Shown: piece by piece, positions 1 to 5,828 of the stretch
How positions within the stretch are numbered: position 1 is the stretch's first letter
Layout: each line of letters begins with the position of its first letter
DNA from: UBA4644 sp900555855
Lineage (GTDB): Bacteria > Bacillota > Clostridia > Oscillospirales > Butyricicoccaceae
Assembly: GCA_052289195.1 (NCBI GenBank)
Contig: DAWAJD010000057.1
Location: 1 to 6,347, forward strand
DNA length: 6,347 nt
Direction: 5' to 3'
Notes under the pieces: generated by a model
The model's database searches: none
Told to the model about the DNA's origin: nothing
What the model saw: only the letters and a program-made list of their open reading frames with translations
Translations under genes and position numbers: made by a program

Positions 1-3
1 CCA

Positions 4-58
4 TATCTCTCCCTCCGTCAAACCCTCCGGGTTTGCCACCTCCCTCGTCAGAGGGAGG
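4..58 (-). repeat. Double-hairpin dispersed repeat, copy A
   Basis: Positions 4-54 match 6297-6347 at all but 3 bases, in the same orientation, and relate to 6201-6246 in the opposite orientation. It contains two stem-loops: CAAACCC/GGGTTTG (19-25 with 29-35, loop TCC) and CCTCCCTC/GAGGGAGG (39-46 with 51-58, loop GTCA). Compared with copy C, stem pair 22-32 changes from A-T to G-C, so pairing is kept. The minus orientation follows copy B as the reference direction. From memory, similar GAGGGAG-type repeats are scattered through gut Oscillospiraceae genomes; this was not searched. The element may continue beyond the left edge. Confidence 0.8.
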
Positions 59-123
59 CAAGACGAGAGACGGGGGCTTGGTATGCAGCAAAAACCGTCC
101 TCTGAGAGCGCGAACGGGGGGTT

Positions 124-336
124 CCGGGGGGCATTTCGCCCTTGGTAAAAAGGCCCCCCGGCGGCCTTTCTGTCCACTTTCCGCCGGTGGAAAGTGGACG
201 AATGCCCCGCAAAACAGGTTTTGCGGGGGCCCCGGTCGATTTGACCGCCTCACTCGCCGCACACAGCGGCTCCCTGCGACATGACGGCGGCACTCGCCGC
301 CGAAGCCCGCTTTGCGGGCAAACCGCGCAAGCGCGG
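124..336. repeat. Run of eight consecutive stem-loops, no gene
   Basis: Between repeat copy A and the stop of the first MATE gene lies a very GC-rich stretch in which nearly every base can sit in a local hairpin. The stems are 124-132/153-161 (9 bp), 172-182/189-199 (11 bp), 205-214/219-228 (10 bp), 233-237/243-247 (5 bp), 256-260/266-270 (5 bp), 285-291/296-302 (7 bp), 305-310/314-319 (6 bp) and 323-327/332-336 (5 bp). An alternative stem, 149-155/163-169, competes with the first. The 10-mer CACTCGCCGC occurs at 251 and 291. Open frames cross the region but lack a credible ribosome site and have low-complexity, repeat-like translations. It may be a dispersed structured repeat, or a structured 3' end of the MATE transcript. 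No clear T-run makes it a standard terminator. Confidence 0.65.
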
Positions 337-346
337 CGGTTGCCGC

Positions 347-1732
347 TCACTCCGTCTCCGACGGGCGGACGCCCCGCAGGAGCTGCTGCACCGGGGCCTT
401 CCGGTAATAATACCAGGCGAAGAGCAGGCTGGTGACGGCCCAGCTGATCTGGTAGCAGCTGACGGTATATTCCAGCACATGGGGCAAAAGCGGCGCCACC
501 AGCAGCACCCAAGCCACCCGCAGGCCGCAGACGCCCAGGGCGATAAACACCATGGGGACGATGCTGTCGCCCACGGCGCGCAGCACGCAGGAATAGACCT
601 GGATGCAGGTCCAGGTCCAGAAAAACAGGATCTGGAAATGGGCCACCCGGGTGGCCATGGCGATGACCTCCGGATCGTCGGTGAACAGATGGGTCAGCGG
701 GCCGGAAAGCACATAAAGCACCGCCGAGAGAAACACGATCATCACGGCGCACATGACCAGGCATACATTTACGCCCTTTTTCACCCGTCCCAGCTTTCCG
801 GCCCCGTAGTTTTGGCTGATGAAGGTGGTGACAGCCACGCCGAAGGAATCCACCACGATCCAAAACAGGGAATCGATCTTGCCGAAGACCGTCCAGGCGG
901 CGATGGTATTGGTGCCGAAGGCATTGACGCCCGCCTGGATGATCAGGTTGGACAGGGAATACAGCACCGCCTGGATGCCCGCCGGAAGGCCGATATAGGT
1001 CACGCGGCGGAGCAGCGGCGGATCAAAGCGGAGCCGCTTCAGCGACAGCCGGAAGCCCTCGCCCTTTTTATGGACCAGCAGCAGCACCAGCACGGCGGAA
1101 AACAGCTGGCTCAAAACCGTGGCGATGGCGGCGCCGGCGGTGTTCATGTGAAACACGCCCACAAGCAGCAGGTCCAGCAGCACATTGACCACGGTGCAGG
1201 CCAGCAGCACCCAAAGGGGGCTTTTGCTGTCGCCCACGGCCCGGAGGATGCCGCTGCCCATGTTATACAGCAGGTTCGCAACGGTGCCGGCAAAATAGAT
1301 CCGCAGGTAAGGCACGGCGAAGCCCATGACCTCCTCCGGCGTGTTCAGCAGCCGCAGCAGCATGGGCGCAGCCACGATGCCCAGAACGGTCAGCACCGCG
1401 CCGCCGGCCAGCGAAAGCGCCAGAGACGCATGGATGGTGCGGTTGACCTCGTCCCTCCGCCCGCCGCCGAAAAACTGGGAGATGATGACCATGGCGCCGG
1501 AGGAAAGCCCCAGGAAAAAGCCGATGATCAGGTTCAGGATCTGTCCGGTGGTGCCGCCCACGGCGGAAAGGGCCGCCGGCCCCACGAACCGACCCACGAT
1601 CATGGCGTCGGCCGTGTTGTAAAGCTGCTGCAAAAACGCCCCCAGCAGCAGCGGCACGAAGAAGATCAAAACCTCCCGCCAGATCACGCCGGTGACCAGT
1701 CTGTTTCCGTTCTGTTTACAATTTTCTGCCAT
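347..1732 (-). CDS. MATE-family multidrug/cation antiporter (first)
   Basis: This 461-residue inner-membrane protein belongs to the MATE (NorM/DinF-like) exporters, which expel drugs or cationic metabolites using a Na+ or H+ gradient. It has about 12 hydrophobic segments in two homologous halves. The duplication is visible as ILRAVGDSKSP near residue 162 and VLRAVGDSIVP near 383. Other family signatures are LQQLYNTADAMIVGRFVG (34-51) and SQNYGAGKLGRVKKG (306-320). Length is normal for the family. The start at 1732 was chosen because AGGAGG lies 7 bases upstream; an in-frame ATG at 1765 has no such site. It lies 114 bp downstream of the YlmH-like gene on the same strand, with no strong promoter seen between, so co-transcription is plausible. 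Substrate cannot be read from sequence. It is clearly different from the second MATE protein at 2734-4113. Confidence 0.95.
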   Translation of the reverse strand: MAENCKQNGNRLVTGVIWREVLIFFVPLLLGAFLQQLYNTADAMIVGRFVGPAALSAVGGTTGQILNLIIGFFLGLSSGAMVIISQFFGGGRRDEVNRTIHASLALSLAGGAVLTVLGIVAAPMLLRLLNTPEEVMGFAVPYLRIYFAGTVANLLYNMGSGILRAVGDSKSPLWVLLACTVVNVLLDLLLVGVFHMNTAGAAIATVLSQLFSAVLVLLLVHKKGEGFRLSLKRLRFDPPLLRRVTYIGLPAGIQAVLYSLSNLIIQAGVNAFGTNTIAAWTVFGKIDSLFWIVVDSFGVAVTTFISQNYGAGKLGRVKKGVNVCLVMCAVMIVFLSAVLYVLSGPLTHLFTDDPEVIAMATRVAHFQILFFWTWTCIQVYSCVLRAVGDSIVPMVFIALGVCGLRVAWVLLVAPLLPHVLEYTVSCYQISWAVTSLLFAWYYYRKAPVQQLLRGVRPSETE

Positions 1733-1846
1733 AAAAATGCCTCCTGCTTCCAACAGACACAACATATGGTGGACAACTGCGGCAGCAAGCCGCTTTTCTT
1801 GTGGAAAAAACGGTGGAAAATGTGAAAAACTCTCCGTAATACCAGC

Positions 1847-2602
1847 TCAATACCGGGCGACGGTCACCCGCAGCCGGCCCTTTCGCGTCTCGCCGGAGAC
1901 GCCCTCCAGCCGAAACCGCCCTCTGCCCCGGACGGAGACGATATCCCCCGGCCGGGCGTTTTCGCCGGGAGAAAGCACCCCTCGCCCGTTGACAAACACC
2001 AGCTGCTTTGGAAAAAGCCCCGCGCTCTCGCTGCGGGAAAGATCCCAGACGGCGGCGATCAGCCCGTCCAGCCGCAGGGACGCGGAGATCACCGTCTCCG
2101 GCTCCGGCTGGCAAAGTGCCCCCTCCGAGCCGGCGCAGGGCGTGCAGGTCACCGCCGCAGAGCCGACCTCCGTCAGCTGGGCGCAGAGATATTCGCCGAT
2201 CTCCTCCAGACAAAAGAGATAGCCGCCCTTGCCCCGGGGCAAAATGTCGCCGATCAGCTCCCGCTTGACGCCCAGCGCCATGATGGCCCCCAGCAGGTCC
2301 CGATGCCCCAGCTCCCGGGCGAAGCGCGGGCTTTTTGCCGTCACCTGCAGGCAGACAATGGGCGGCGCAGGGGGCGCGCCCACCTCCTCGGGCCGGCCGA
2401 AGCAGGCAAGCTGCCGCTCTGCGCCGTCGTAGCCGCCGAACCAGAGGGGCGGCAGCGCCAGCCGCCGCTCCATGGCGCGCAAAACGCTCTGCTGGGCCAG
2501 ATCCAGAAAGGGCGTAAAGGTATAGACGCCCCGGCGCTCCGCCCGGGCGGAAAGCTCTGCAAAGCGCTTTTCCAGCGCCTGCTGCTCGCTCTGTCCGTTC
2601 AT
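1847..2602 (-). CDS. ylmH: YlmH-like S4-domain RNA-binding protein
   Basis: This 251-residue cytoplasmic protein matches the YlmH family. The middle region carries the family block HRDLLGAIMALGVKRELIGDI (100-120). The C-terminus is an S4 RNA-binding domain (about 175-235): SLRLDGLIAAVWDLSRS, then LVFVNGR and PGDIVSVRGRGRF, ending in the typical GETRKGRLRV. Bacillus YlmH (about 257 residues) binds ribosomal 50S-type complexes and has been linked to ribosome-associated quality control; applying that role here is inference. The start at 2602 was chosen because AGGAG and GGAGG precede it at 9 and 3 bases; an upstream in-frame ATG at 2662 would give an arginine-rich 20-residue extension reaching into the promoter. 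In many Firmicutes ylmH sits in the ylm/divIVA cell-division cluster, whereas here it sits between two MATE genes. It is expressed from a promoter overlapping that of the second MATE gene. Confidence 0.88.
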   Translation of the reverse strand: MNGQSEQQALEKRFAELSARAERRGVYTFTPFLDLAQQSVLRAMERRLALPPLWFGGYDGAERQLACFGRPEEVGAPPAPPIVCLQVTAKSPRFARELGHRDLLGAIMALGVKRELIGDILPRGKGGYLFCLEEIGEYLCAQLTEVGSAAVTCTPCAGSEGALCQPEPETVISASLRLDGLIAAVWDLSRSESAGLFPKQLVFVNGRGVLSPGENARPGDIVSVRGRGRFRLEGVSGETRKGRLRVTVARY

Positions 2603-2651
2603 GCGCCTCCGCTCCTCTCTCCTGCAAAGGCGGTTTCTTCCCCTTCGCCGA

Positions 2652-2680
2652 TTGACTTCCACCTATATTATCGTTATAAT
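2652..2680 (+). promoter_or_regulatory. Sigma-A promoter for the second MATE gene
   Basis: TTGACT (2652-2657) and a perfect TATAAT (2675-2680) are separated by the ideal 17 bp, in an AT-rich island within GC-rich DNA. Transcription should begin near 2687, leaving a leader of about 47 nt with an AAAGGTG ribosome site at 2722-2728. Confidence 0.85.
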
Positions 2681-2694
2681 AGTCTGGTTGTCAA
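2667..2694 (-). promoter_or_regulatory. Sigma-A promoter for the ylmH-like gene
   Basis: On the minus strand, TTGACA (2694-2689, a perfect -35) is followed after 16 bp by GATAAT (2672-2667, five of six bases of the -10). The predicted start near 2660 leaves a leader of about 58 nt before the ATG at 2602. It overlaps the opposing promoter almost completely. Confidence 0.7.
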
Positions 2695-2733
2695 TCGGTT
2701 TTCAGAAAGATTCCAAAGGATAAAGGTGAACAA

Positions 2734-4113
2734 ATGATGAACGAAGAAACGCCCCGGGAAAACCGGATGGGCACGGAGCATATTCCGTCCCTGCTGATGA
2801 AGATGGCCCTGCCCATGATGCTGTCCATGCTGGTGCAGGCGCTTTACAATGTGGTGGACAGCATTTTTGTGGCCAAGCTCAGCGAGGACGCGCTGACGGC
2901 CCTTTCCGTGGCCTTCCCCCTGCAGAACCTGATGATCGCCTTTGCCGTCGGCCTTGGCGTGGGCATCAATTCCCTGCTCTCCCGGGCGCTGGGAGAAAAG
3001 GATCAGAAAAAGGCCGACGCCGCCGCCGGAAACGGCCTGTTTTTAGAGCTTTGCGCGGCGCTGCTCTTTGTCTTTATCGGCTTTGTGCTGGGGCCGGCCT
3101 TCGTCCGGTCGCAGACCTCCTCCGCCATCGTGGCAGACCACGGCATCACCTATGTGCGCATCTGCATCGGCATGGGCGCGTTCTGCTTCATCGCCATTTT
3201 TTATGAGCGGATGCTTCAGGCCACGGGCAAGACCCATCTGGCCATGATCGGCCAGCTGGTGGGCGCGCTGATCAATATCATCTTCGACCCCATCCTGATC
3301 TTCGGCCTGCTGGGCTTTCCCAAGCTGGGCGTGGCCGGCGCGGCCATCGCCACCGTCTTTGGTCAGTTCTGCGGAGCCATGGTCGCCCTTGCCATCCATC
3401 AGAAGAAAAACCGGGAGATCCGCATCACCCTCTCCGGCCTGCGGCCCCGGTCCTTCACCGTCCGCACCATCCTCTCCGTGGGCATCCCCTCCATCATCAT
3501 GGGGTCCATCGGCTCCGTGATGACCTACTGCGTGAACCGCATTCTGGACGGCTTTTCCTCCACGGCGGTGGCCGTCTTCGGCGTCTATTTCAAGCTGCAG
3601 AGCTTTTTCTTCATGCCGGTGTTCGGCCTGAACAACGCCATGGTGCCGCTGATCGCCTATAACTACGGCGCCCGCCGCCCGGCCCGCATGAAGCAGACCA
3701 TCCGCTGGGCCATCATCTACGCCTGCTCCATCATGGCCGTGGGCATCCTGCTGATGCAGCTGATGCCCGATGTGTTCCTGCGGCTGTTCGACGCCAGCGA
3801 CGATATGCTGCGCATCGGCGTTCCCGCCCTGCGGACCATCAGCCTTGCCTTTGTGGGGGCGGGCTATGCCATCGTGCTCAGCTCCACCTTCCAGGCGCTG
3901 GGCAAGGGGCTTTACAGCATGTTTGTCTCCATCGCCCGGCAGCTGGTGGTTCTGGTGCCGGTGGCGTGGCTGCTGAGCCGCACCGGCCAGCTCTCCGCCG
4001 TCTGGTGGGCCTTCCCCATCGCGGAGCTCATGAGCGCGCTGGTGAGCACGCTGTTCTTCTTCCATCTGAAAAAGACGCTGCTGCTCCCGCTGGAGCAGCA
4101 GGCCCAGGACTAA
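2734..4113 (+). CDS. MATE-family multidrug/cation antiporter (second, MepA-like)
   Basis: This 459-residue inner-membrane protein is a MATE exporter resembling the MepA-type branch common in Firmicutes. Family signatures include LVQALYNVVDSIFVAKLSED (33-52), FERM-like FYERMLQATGKTHLAM (156-171), LINIIFDPILIF (179-190) and LIAYNYGARRPARM (306-319). About 12 hydrophobic segments span residues 20-445, and the length is normal. Two consecutive ATGs (2734, 2737) follow an AAAGGTG ribosome site; I took the first, 5 bases from that site. It is a single-gene transcript: a strong promoter lies at 2652-2680 and a terminator begins 31 bases past the stop. Transport is probably driven by Na+ or H+, with the substrate unknown. 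It shares little motif wording with the first MATE protein, so the two are distant paralogues rather than a recent duplication. Confidence 0.95.
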   Translation: MMNEETPRENRMGTEHIPSLLMKMALPMMLSMLVQALYNVVDSIFVAKLSEDALTALSVAFPLQNLMIAFAVGLGVGINSLLSRALGEKDQKKADAAAGNGLFLELCAALLFVFIGFVLGPAFVRSQTSSAIVADHGITYVRICIGMGAFCFIAIFYERMLQATGKTHLAMIGQLVGALINIIFDPILIFGLLGFPKLGVAGAAIATVFGQFCGAMVALAIHQKKNREIRITLSGLRPRSFTVRTILSVGIPSIIMGSIGSVMTYCVNRILDGFSSTAVAVFGVYFKLQSFFFMPVFGLNNAMVPLIAYNYGARRPARMKQTIRWAIIYACSIMAVGILLMQLMPDVFLRLFDASDDMLRIGVPALRTISLAFVGAGYAIVLSSTFQALGKGLYSMFVSIARQLVVLVPVAWLLSRTGQLSAVWWAFPIAELMSALVSTLFFFHLKKTLLLPLEQQAQD

Positions 4114-4144
4114 CCCCCGGAAAACCCGAAAAAGGACGCAAAAA

Positions 4145-4178
4145 AGCCGCCAGATATGCTCTGGCGGCTCTCCTTTTT
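4145..4178. terminator. Strong bidirectional rho-independent terminator
   Basis: AGCCGCCAGA (4145-4154) pairs perfectly with TCTGGCGGCT (4160-4169) around a 5-base loop. It is followed by TCTCCTTTTT on the plus strand, and six A's (4140-4145) give T's on the minus strand. It sits between two converging genes: the second MATE gene (plus) and the 59-residue membrane protein gene (minus), and can stop both transcripts. Confidence 0.93.
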
Positions 4179-4201
4179 ATGCCCGTGCCTTGCCCTGCGG
4201 C

Positions 4202-4381
4202 TCAGCAAAACTTCCGCTTGATCTCCTTGGCGGTATTGATGATGCCGTAGAAGAAAAACAGCAGCGCGACGGCGGTTCCGATATACCACAGGGGGCTATT
4301 GTTTTCTGCGAAATGGCAGGTAATGAAATACAGCGGCAGGCCGATGGCCACGGCGATGCTGACCAGCTTGGAATTTTTCAT
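4202..4381 (-). CDS. Small two-helix membrane protein, 59 residues
   Basis: The frame reads MKNSKLVSIAVAIGLP at the start and ends AKEIKRKFC. It has an ideal AAGGAGGT ribosome site at 4390-4397, 8 bases before the ATG, a plausible promoter upstream and a strong terminator 24 bases past the stop, so it is a complete small transcription unit. Two hydrophobic helices are visible at about residues 6-23 and 31-50. A short polar loop (HFAENNSP) joins them, with a positively charged C-terminus ending in cysteine; by the positive-inside rule both ends face the cytoplasm. I do not recognise a family. Its first codons are lysine- and asparagine-rich and AT-rich, as expected for efficient translation initiation. 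It is easily missed by gene callers using a 60-codon limit. Function is unknown; neither neighbour suggests a partner. Confidence 0.8.
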   Translation of the reverse strand: MKNSKLVSIAVAIGLPLYFITCHFAENNSPLWYIGTAVALLFFFYGIINTAKEIKRKFC

Positions 4382-4412
4382 GATCTGAGACCTCCTTATT
4401 TTCTTTAGTTGT

Positions 4413-4441
4413 AGTATAAAGAAGCCTCATTTCAGATGCAA
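4413..4441 (-). promoter_or_regulatory. Putative promoter of the 59-residue protein gene
   Basis: On the minus strand, TTGCAT (4441-4436) and TATACT (4418-4413) are 17 bp apart, giving a leader of about 25 nt before the ATG at 4381. The -10 matches five of six bases and the -35 only the TTG. Three GGCAAAG direct repeats (plus-strand starts 4451, 4472, 4483) lie just upstream. Confidence 0.6.
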
Positions 4442-4511
4442 CCAAGAACCGGCAAAGAAACCTCCCGTTTTGGCAAAGATACGGCAAAGGTGCCGAAAAG
4501 GCGCTCTGCCG

Positions 4512-5705
4512 TTACTTCGCGGCCTTTTCCAGCGCCTGCTGCAGGTCGGCGATGATGTCGGCCGGATCCTCCAGACCCACGGAGAGCCGGATGAGCCGGT
4601 CGGAAAAGCCGGCGGCGGCGATCTCCTCCGGAGTACACATGGAATGGGTCATGGAGGCCGGATGCTGGATCAGCGTCTCGCAGTCGCCAAGGCTCACCGC
4701 CAGGCCGCAAAGCTCCAGATGGTCCAGCAGCTCCTTTGCCATGGCAAAGCTCTTCACCTCGAAGGAGATCATGGCGCCGAAATCCCGCATCTGCTTCTTT
4801 GCGGCGGCATGATCCGGATGGCTGGGCAGGCCGGGATAATAGACCCGCTCCACCAGCGGACAGTCCTCCAGCCACCGGGCCACTGCCGCGCCGCCCCGGC
4901 AGTGGGCGTCCATGCGGATCTTCAGGGTCTTCAGCCCCCGCAGGATCAGATAAGCCTCCTGCGGCCCCAGGACGGAGCCGGTGATGTCCTTCCGGCCAAC
5001 GGCCCGGACCTGGGCCATCTGCTCCCGGCGGCCCACGGAAAAGCCCGCGATCACATCGCCGTGGCCGTTGAGATATTTGGTGGCGCTGTGGAGAACGATA
5101 TCCGCGCCCAGCGCCAGCGGCTGGGTGAGGATGGGCGTGGCGAAGGTATTGTCCACCACCACCAGCGCCTGGGGCGCCGCTTCATGGGCCAGCGCAGCCA
5201 CAGCCGCAATGTCGATGATCTTCATGTTGGGGTTGGCCGGCGATTCAAAATAGACCATGGCCGTATCGGGCCGCAGGGCCTGCGCAAGGGCCTGCCGGTC
5301 GTGGAAATCCACCAGCGTCACCTCCACGCCGAAGCGGGGCAGCGTCTCGGTAAAGAGGGAGAAGGTGCAGCCGTAAAGCGTCCGGTCGGCCACCAGATGC
5401 CGGCCCCTGCCCAGGAAGGAAAGCACCGTCCCGGAGATCGCTCCCATGCCGGAGGAGAAGGCAACGCAGTCCTCCGCCCCCTCCAGAAGGGCGATCTTTT
5501 CCTCCAGCCGGTCCACGGTGGGGTTGCCCAGGCGGGAATAGATAAAGCCGGTCTCCCGGCCGGCAAACCGGTCGCCGCCCTGCTGGGCGGAGTCAAAAAG
5601 AAAGGTGGATGTCTGATAAATGGGCGTCGCCAGCGCGCCCTCCGGGTTTCGGTGGGAAGCGCCGTGGATCACCTTGGTGGCCAGCGCCATTTCCTTGGTA
5701 GCCAT
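4512..5705 (-). CDS. megL: Methionine gamma-lyase (PLP-dependent)
   Basis: This 397-residue cytoplasmic enzyme belongs to the Cys/Met metabolism PLP family and should convert L-methionine to methanethiol, ammonia and 2-oxobutyrate. Visible active-site elements are YSRLGNPT (56-63, PLP phosphate contacts from the partner subunit), SSGMGAI (84-90), TLYGCTF (109-115), the cofactor aspartate in VVDNTF (D185), the PLP lysine K210 in SATKYLNGHGD, KD at 239-240 and SLGDCETLIQHPASMTH (338-354), with substrate carboxylate R373 near LIRLSVGLED. Cysteine 113 in LYGC corresponds to the cysteine typical of gamma-lyases (C116 in Pseudomonas putida); cystathionine synthases and lyases usually lack it, which supports this call. 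Length equals the usual 398. The start at 5705 has GGAGG 8 bases upstream; a start at 5822 would run through the promoter and terminator. It is monocistronic or weakly coupled to the gene downstream. An O-acetylhomoserine sulfhydrylase-like activity is less likely. Confidence 0.92.
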   Translation of the reverse strand: MATKEMALATKVIHGASHRNPEGALATPIYQTSTFLFDSAQQGGDRFAGRETGFIYSRLGNPTVDRLEEKIALLEGAEDCVAFSSGMGAISGTVLSFLGRGRHLVADRTLYGCTFSLFTETLPRFGVEVTLVDFHDRQALAQALRPDTAMVYFESPANPNMKIIDIAAVAALAHEAAPQALVVVDNTFATPILTQPLALGADIVLHSATKYLNGHGDVIAGFSVGRREQMAQVRAVGRKDITGSVLGPQEAYLILRGLKTLKIRMDAHCRGGAAVARWLEDCPLVERVYYPGLPSHPDHAAAKKQMRDFGAMISFEVKSFAMAKELLDHLELCGLAVSLGDCETLIQHPASMTHSMCTPEEIAAAGFSDRLIRLSVGLEDPADIIADLQQALEKAAK

Positions 5706-5757
5706 ATTGGTTTCCTCCGTATCAGGTTCAGTTTTGCCGTCTTGCGGCCTTTCTTCC

Positions 5758-5786
5758 AATATAGCCCGGTTTTGCGATAAATGCAA
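5758..5786 (-). promoter_or_regulatory. Putative promoter of methionine gamma-lyase
   Basis: On the minus strand, TTGCAT (5786-5781) and TATATT (5763-5758) are exactly 17 bp apart. The predicted start near 5751 leaves a leader of about 46 nt, which holds only a small GCCG/CGGC stem and the GGAGG ribosome site. That is too short for a SAM or T-box riboswitch. The -35 is identical to that of the 59-residue gene's promoter. Confidence 0.6.
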
Positions 5787-5797
5787 GACAAATCCAC

Positions 5798-5826
5798 AAA
5801 AATGTCCGCCTTTCAAGGACATTTTC
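5798..5826 (-). terminator. Hairpin terminator after the 105-residue protein gene
   Basis: AAAATGTCC (5799-5807) pairs perfectly with GGACATTTT (5817-5825) around a 9-base loop. Read on the minus strand, the stem begins 3 bases after the stop at 5829 and ends in a run of five T's, four of them inside the stem. The AT-rich base and short T-run make it weaker than the 4145-4178 terminator, so some read-through into the methionine gamma-lyase gene is possible. Confidence 0.6.
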
Positions 5827-5828
5827 CC

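Larger units (their letters stand above)
2648..2698. promoter_or_regulatory. Inverted repeat enclosing the divergent promoters (possible operator)
   Basis: CCGATTGAC (2648-2656) is the exact reverse complement of GTCAATCGG (2690-2698), with 33 bp between. Each arm holds one promoter's -35 bases but extends beyond it by CCGA/TCGG, which promoter function does not need. A smaller inner repeat, ATTAT (2667-2671) and ATAAT (2676-2680), has nearly the same centre. This symmetry could bind a dimeric regulator, but no regulator gene lies nearby, so operator function is inference. Confidence 0.45.

Noticed and set aside
33..284. A small plus-strand open frame across the stem-loop block
   Set aside because: The frame is composed of repeat and hairpin sequence, with no ribosome site or plausible protein features.
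1779..1797. Stem GCGGC/GCCGC followed by TTTT as a plus-strand terminator
   Set aside because: No plus-strand gene ends here and the stem is short; on the minus strand the T-run is on the wrong side.
281..1825. A 514-codon open frame antisense to the first MATE gene
   Set aside because: It is rich in His, Gln, Gly and Asp with no domain, and mirrors the GC-biased third codon positions of the real gene. The sense frame has clear MATE motifs and a good ribosome site.
3043..4065. A 340-codon open frame antisense to the second MATE gene
   Set aside because: Same His/Gly/Asp-rich shadow composition; no start signals.
4482..4495. Hairpin CGGCA/TGCCG as terminator of methionine gamma-lyase
   Set aside because: The stem is only 5 bp and no T-run follows on the minus strand, so read-through toward the 59-residue gene cannot be excluded.
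5706..5757. Riboswitch or T-box in the methionine gamma-lyase leader
   Set aside because: With the predicted start the leader is only about 46 nt, with one 4-bp stem; no known sulfur or methionine riboswitch core is visible.
4470..5780. A 436-codon open frame antisense to the whole methionine gamma-lyase gene
   Set aside because: Its translation is low-complexity and it has no ribosome site or promoter. It arises from codon bias of the sense gene, whose active-site motifs are intact.
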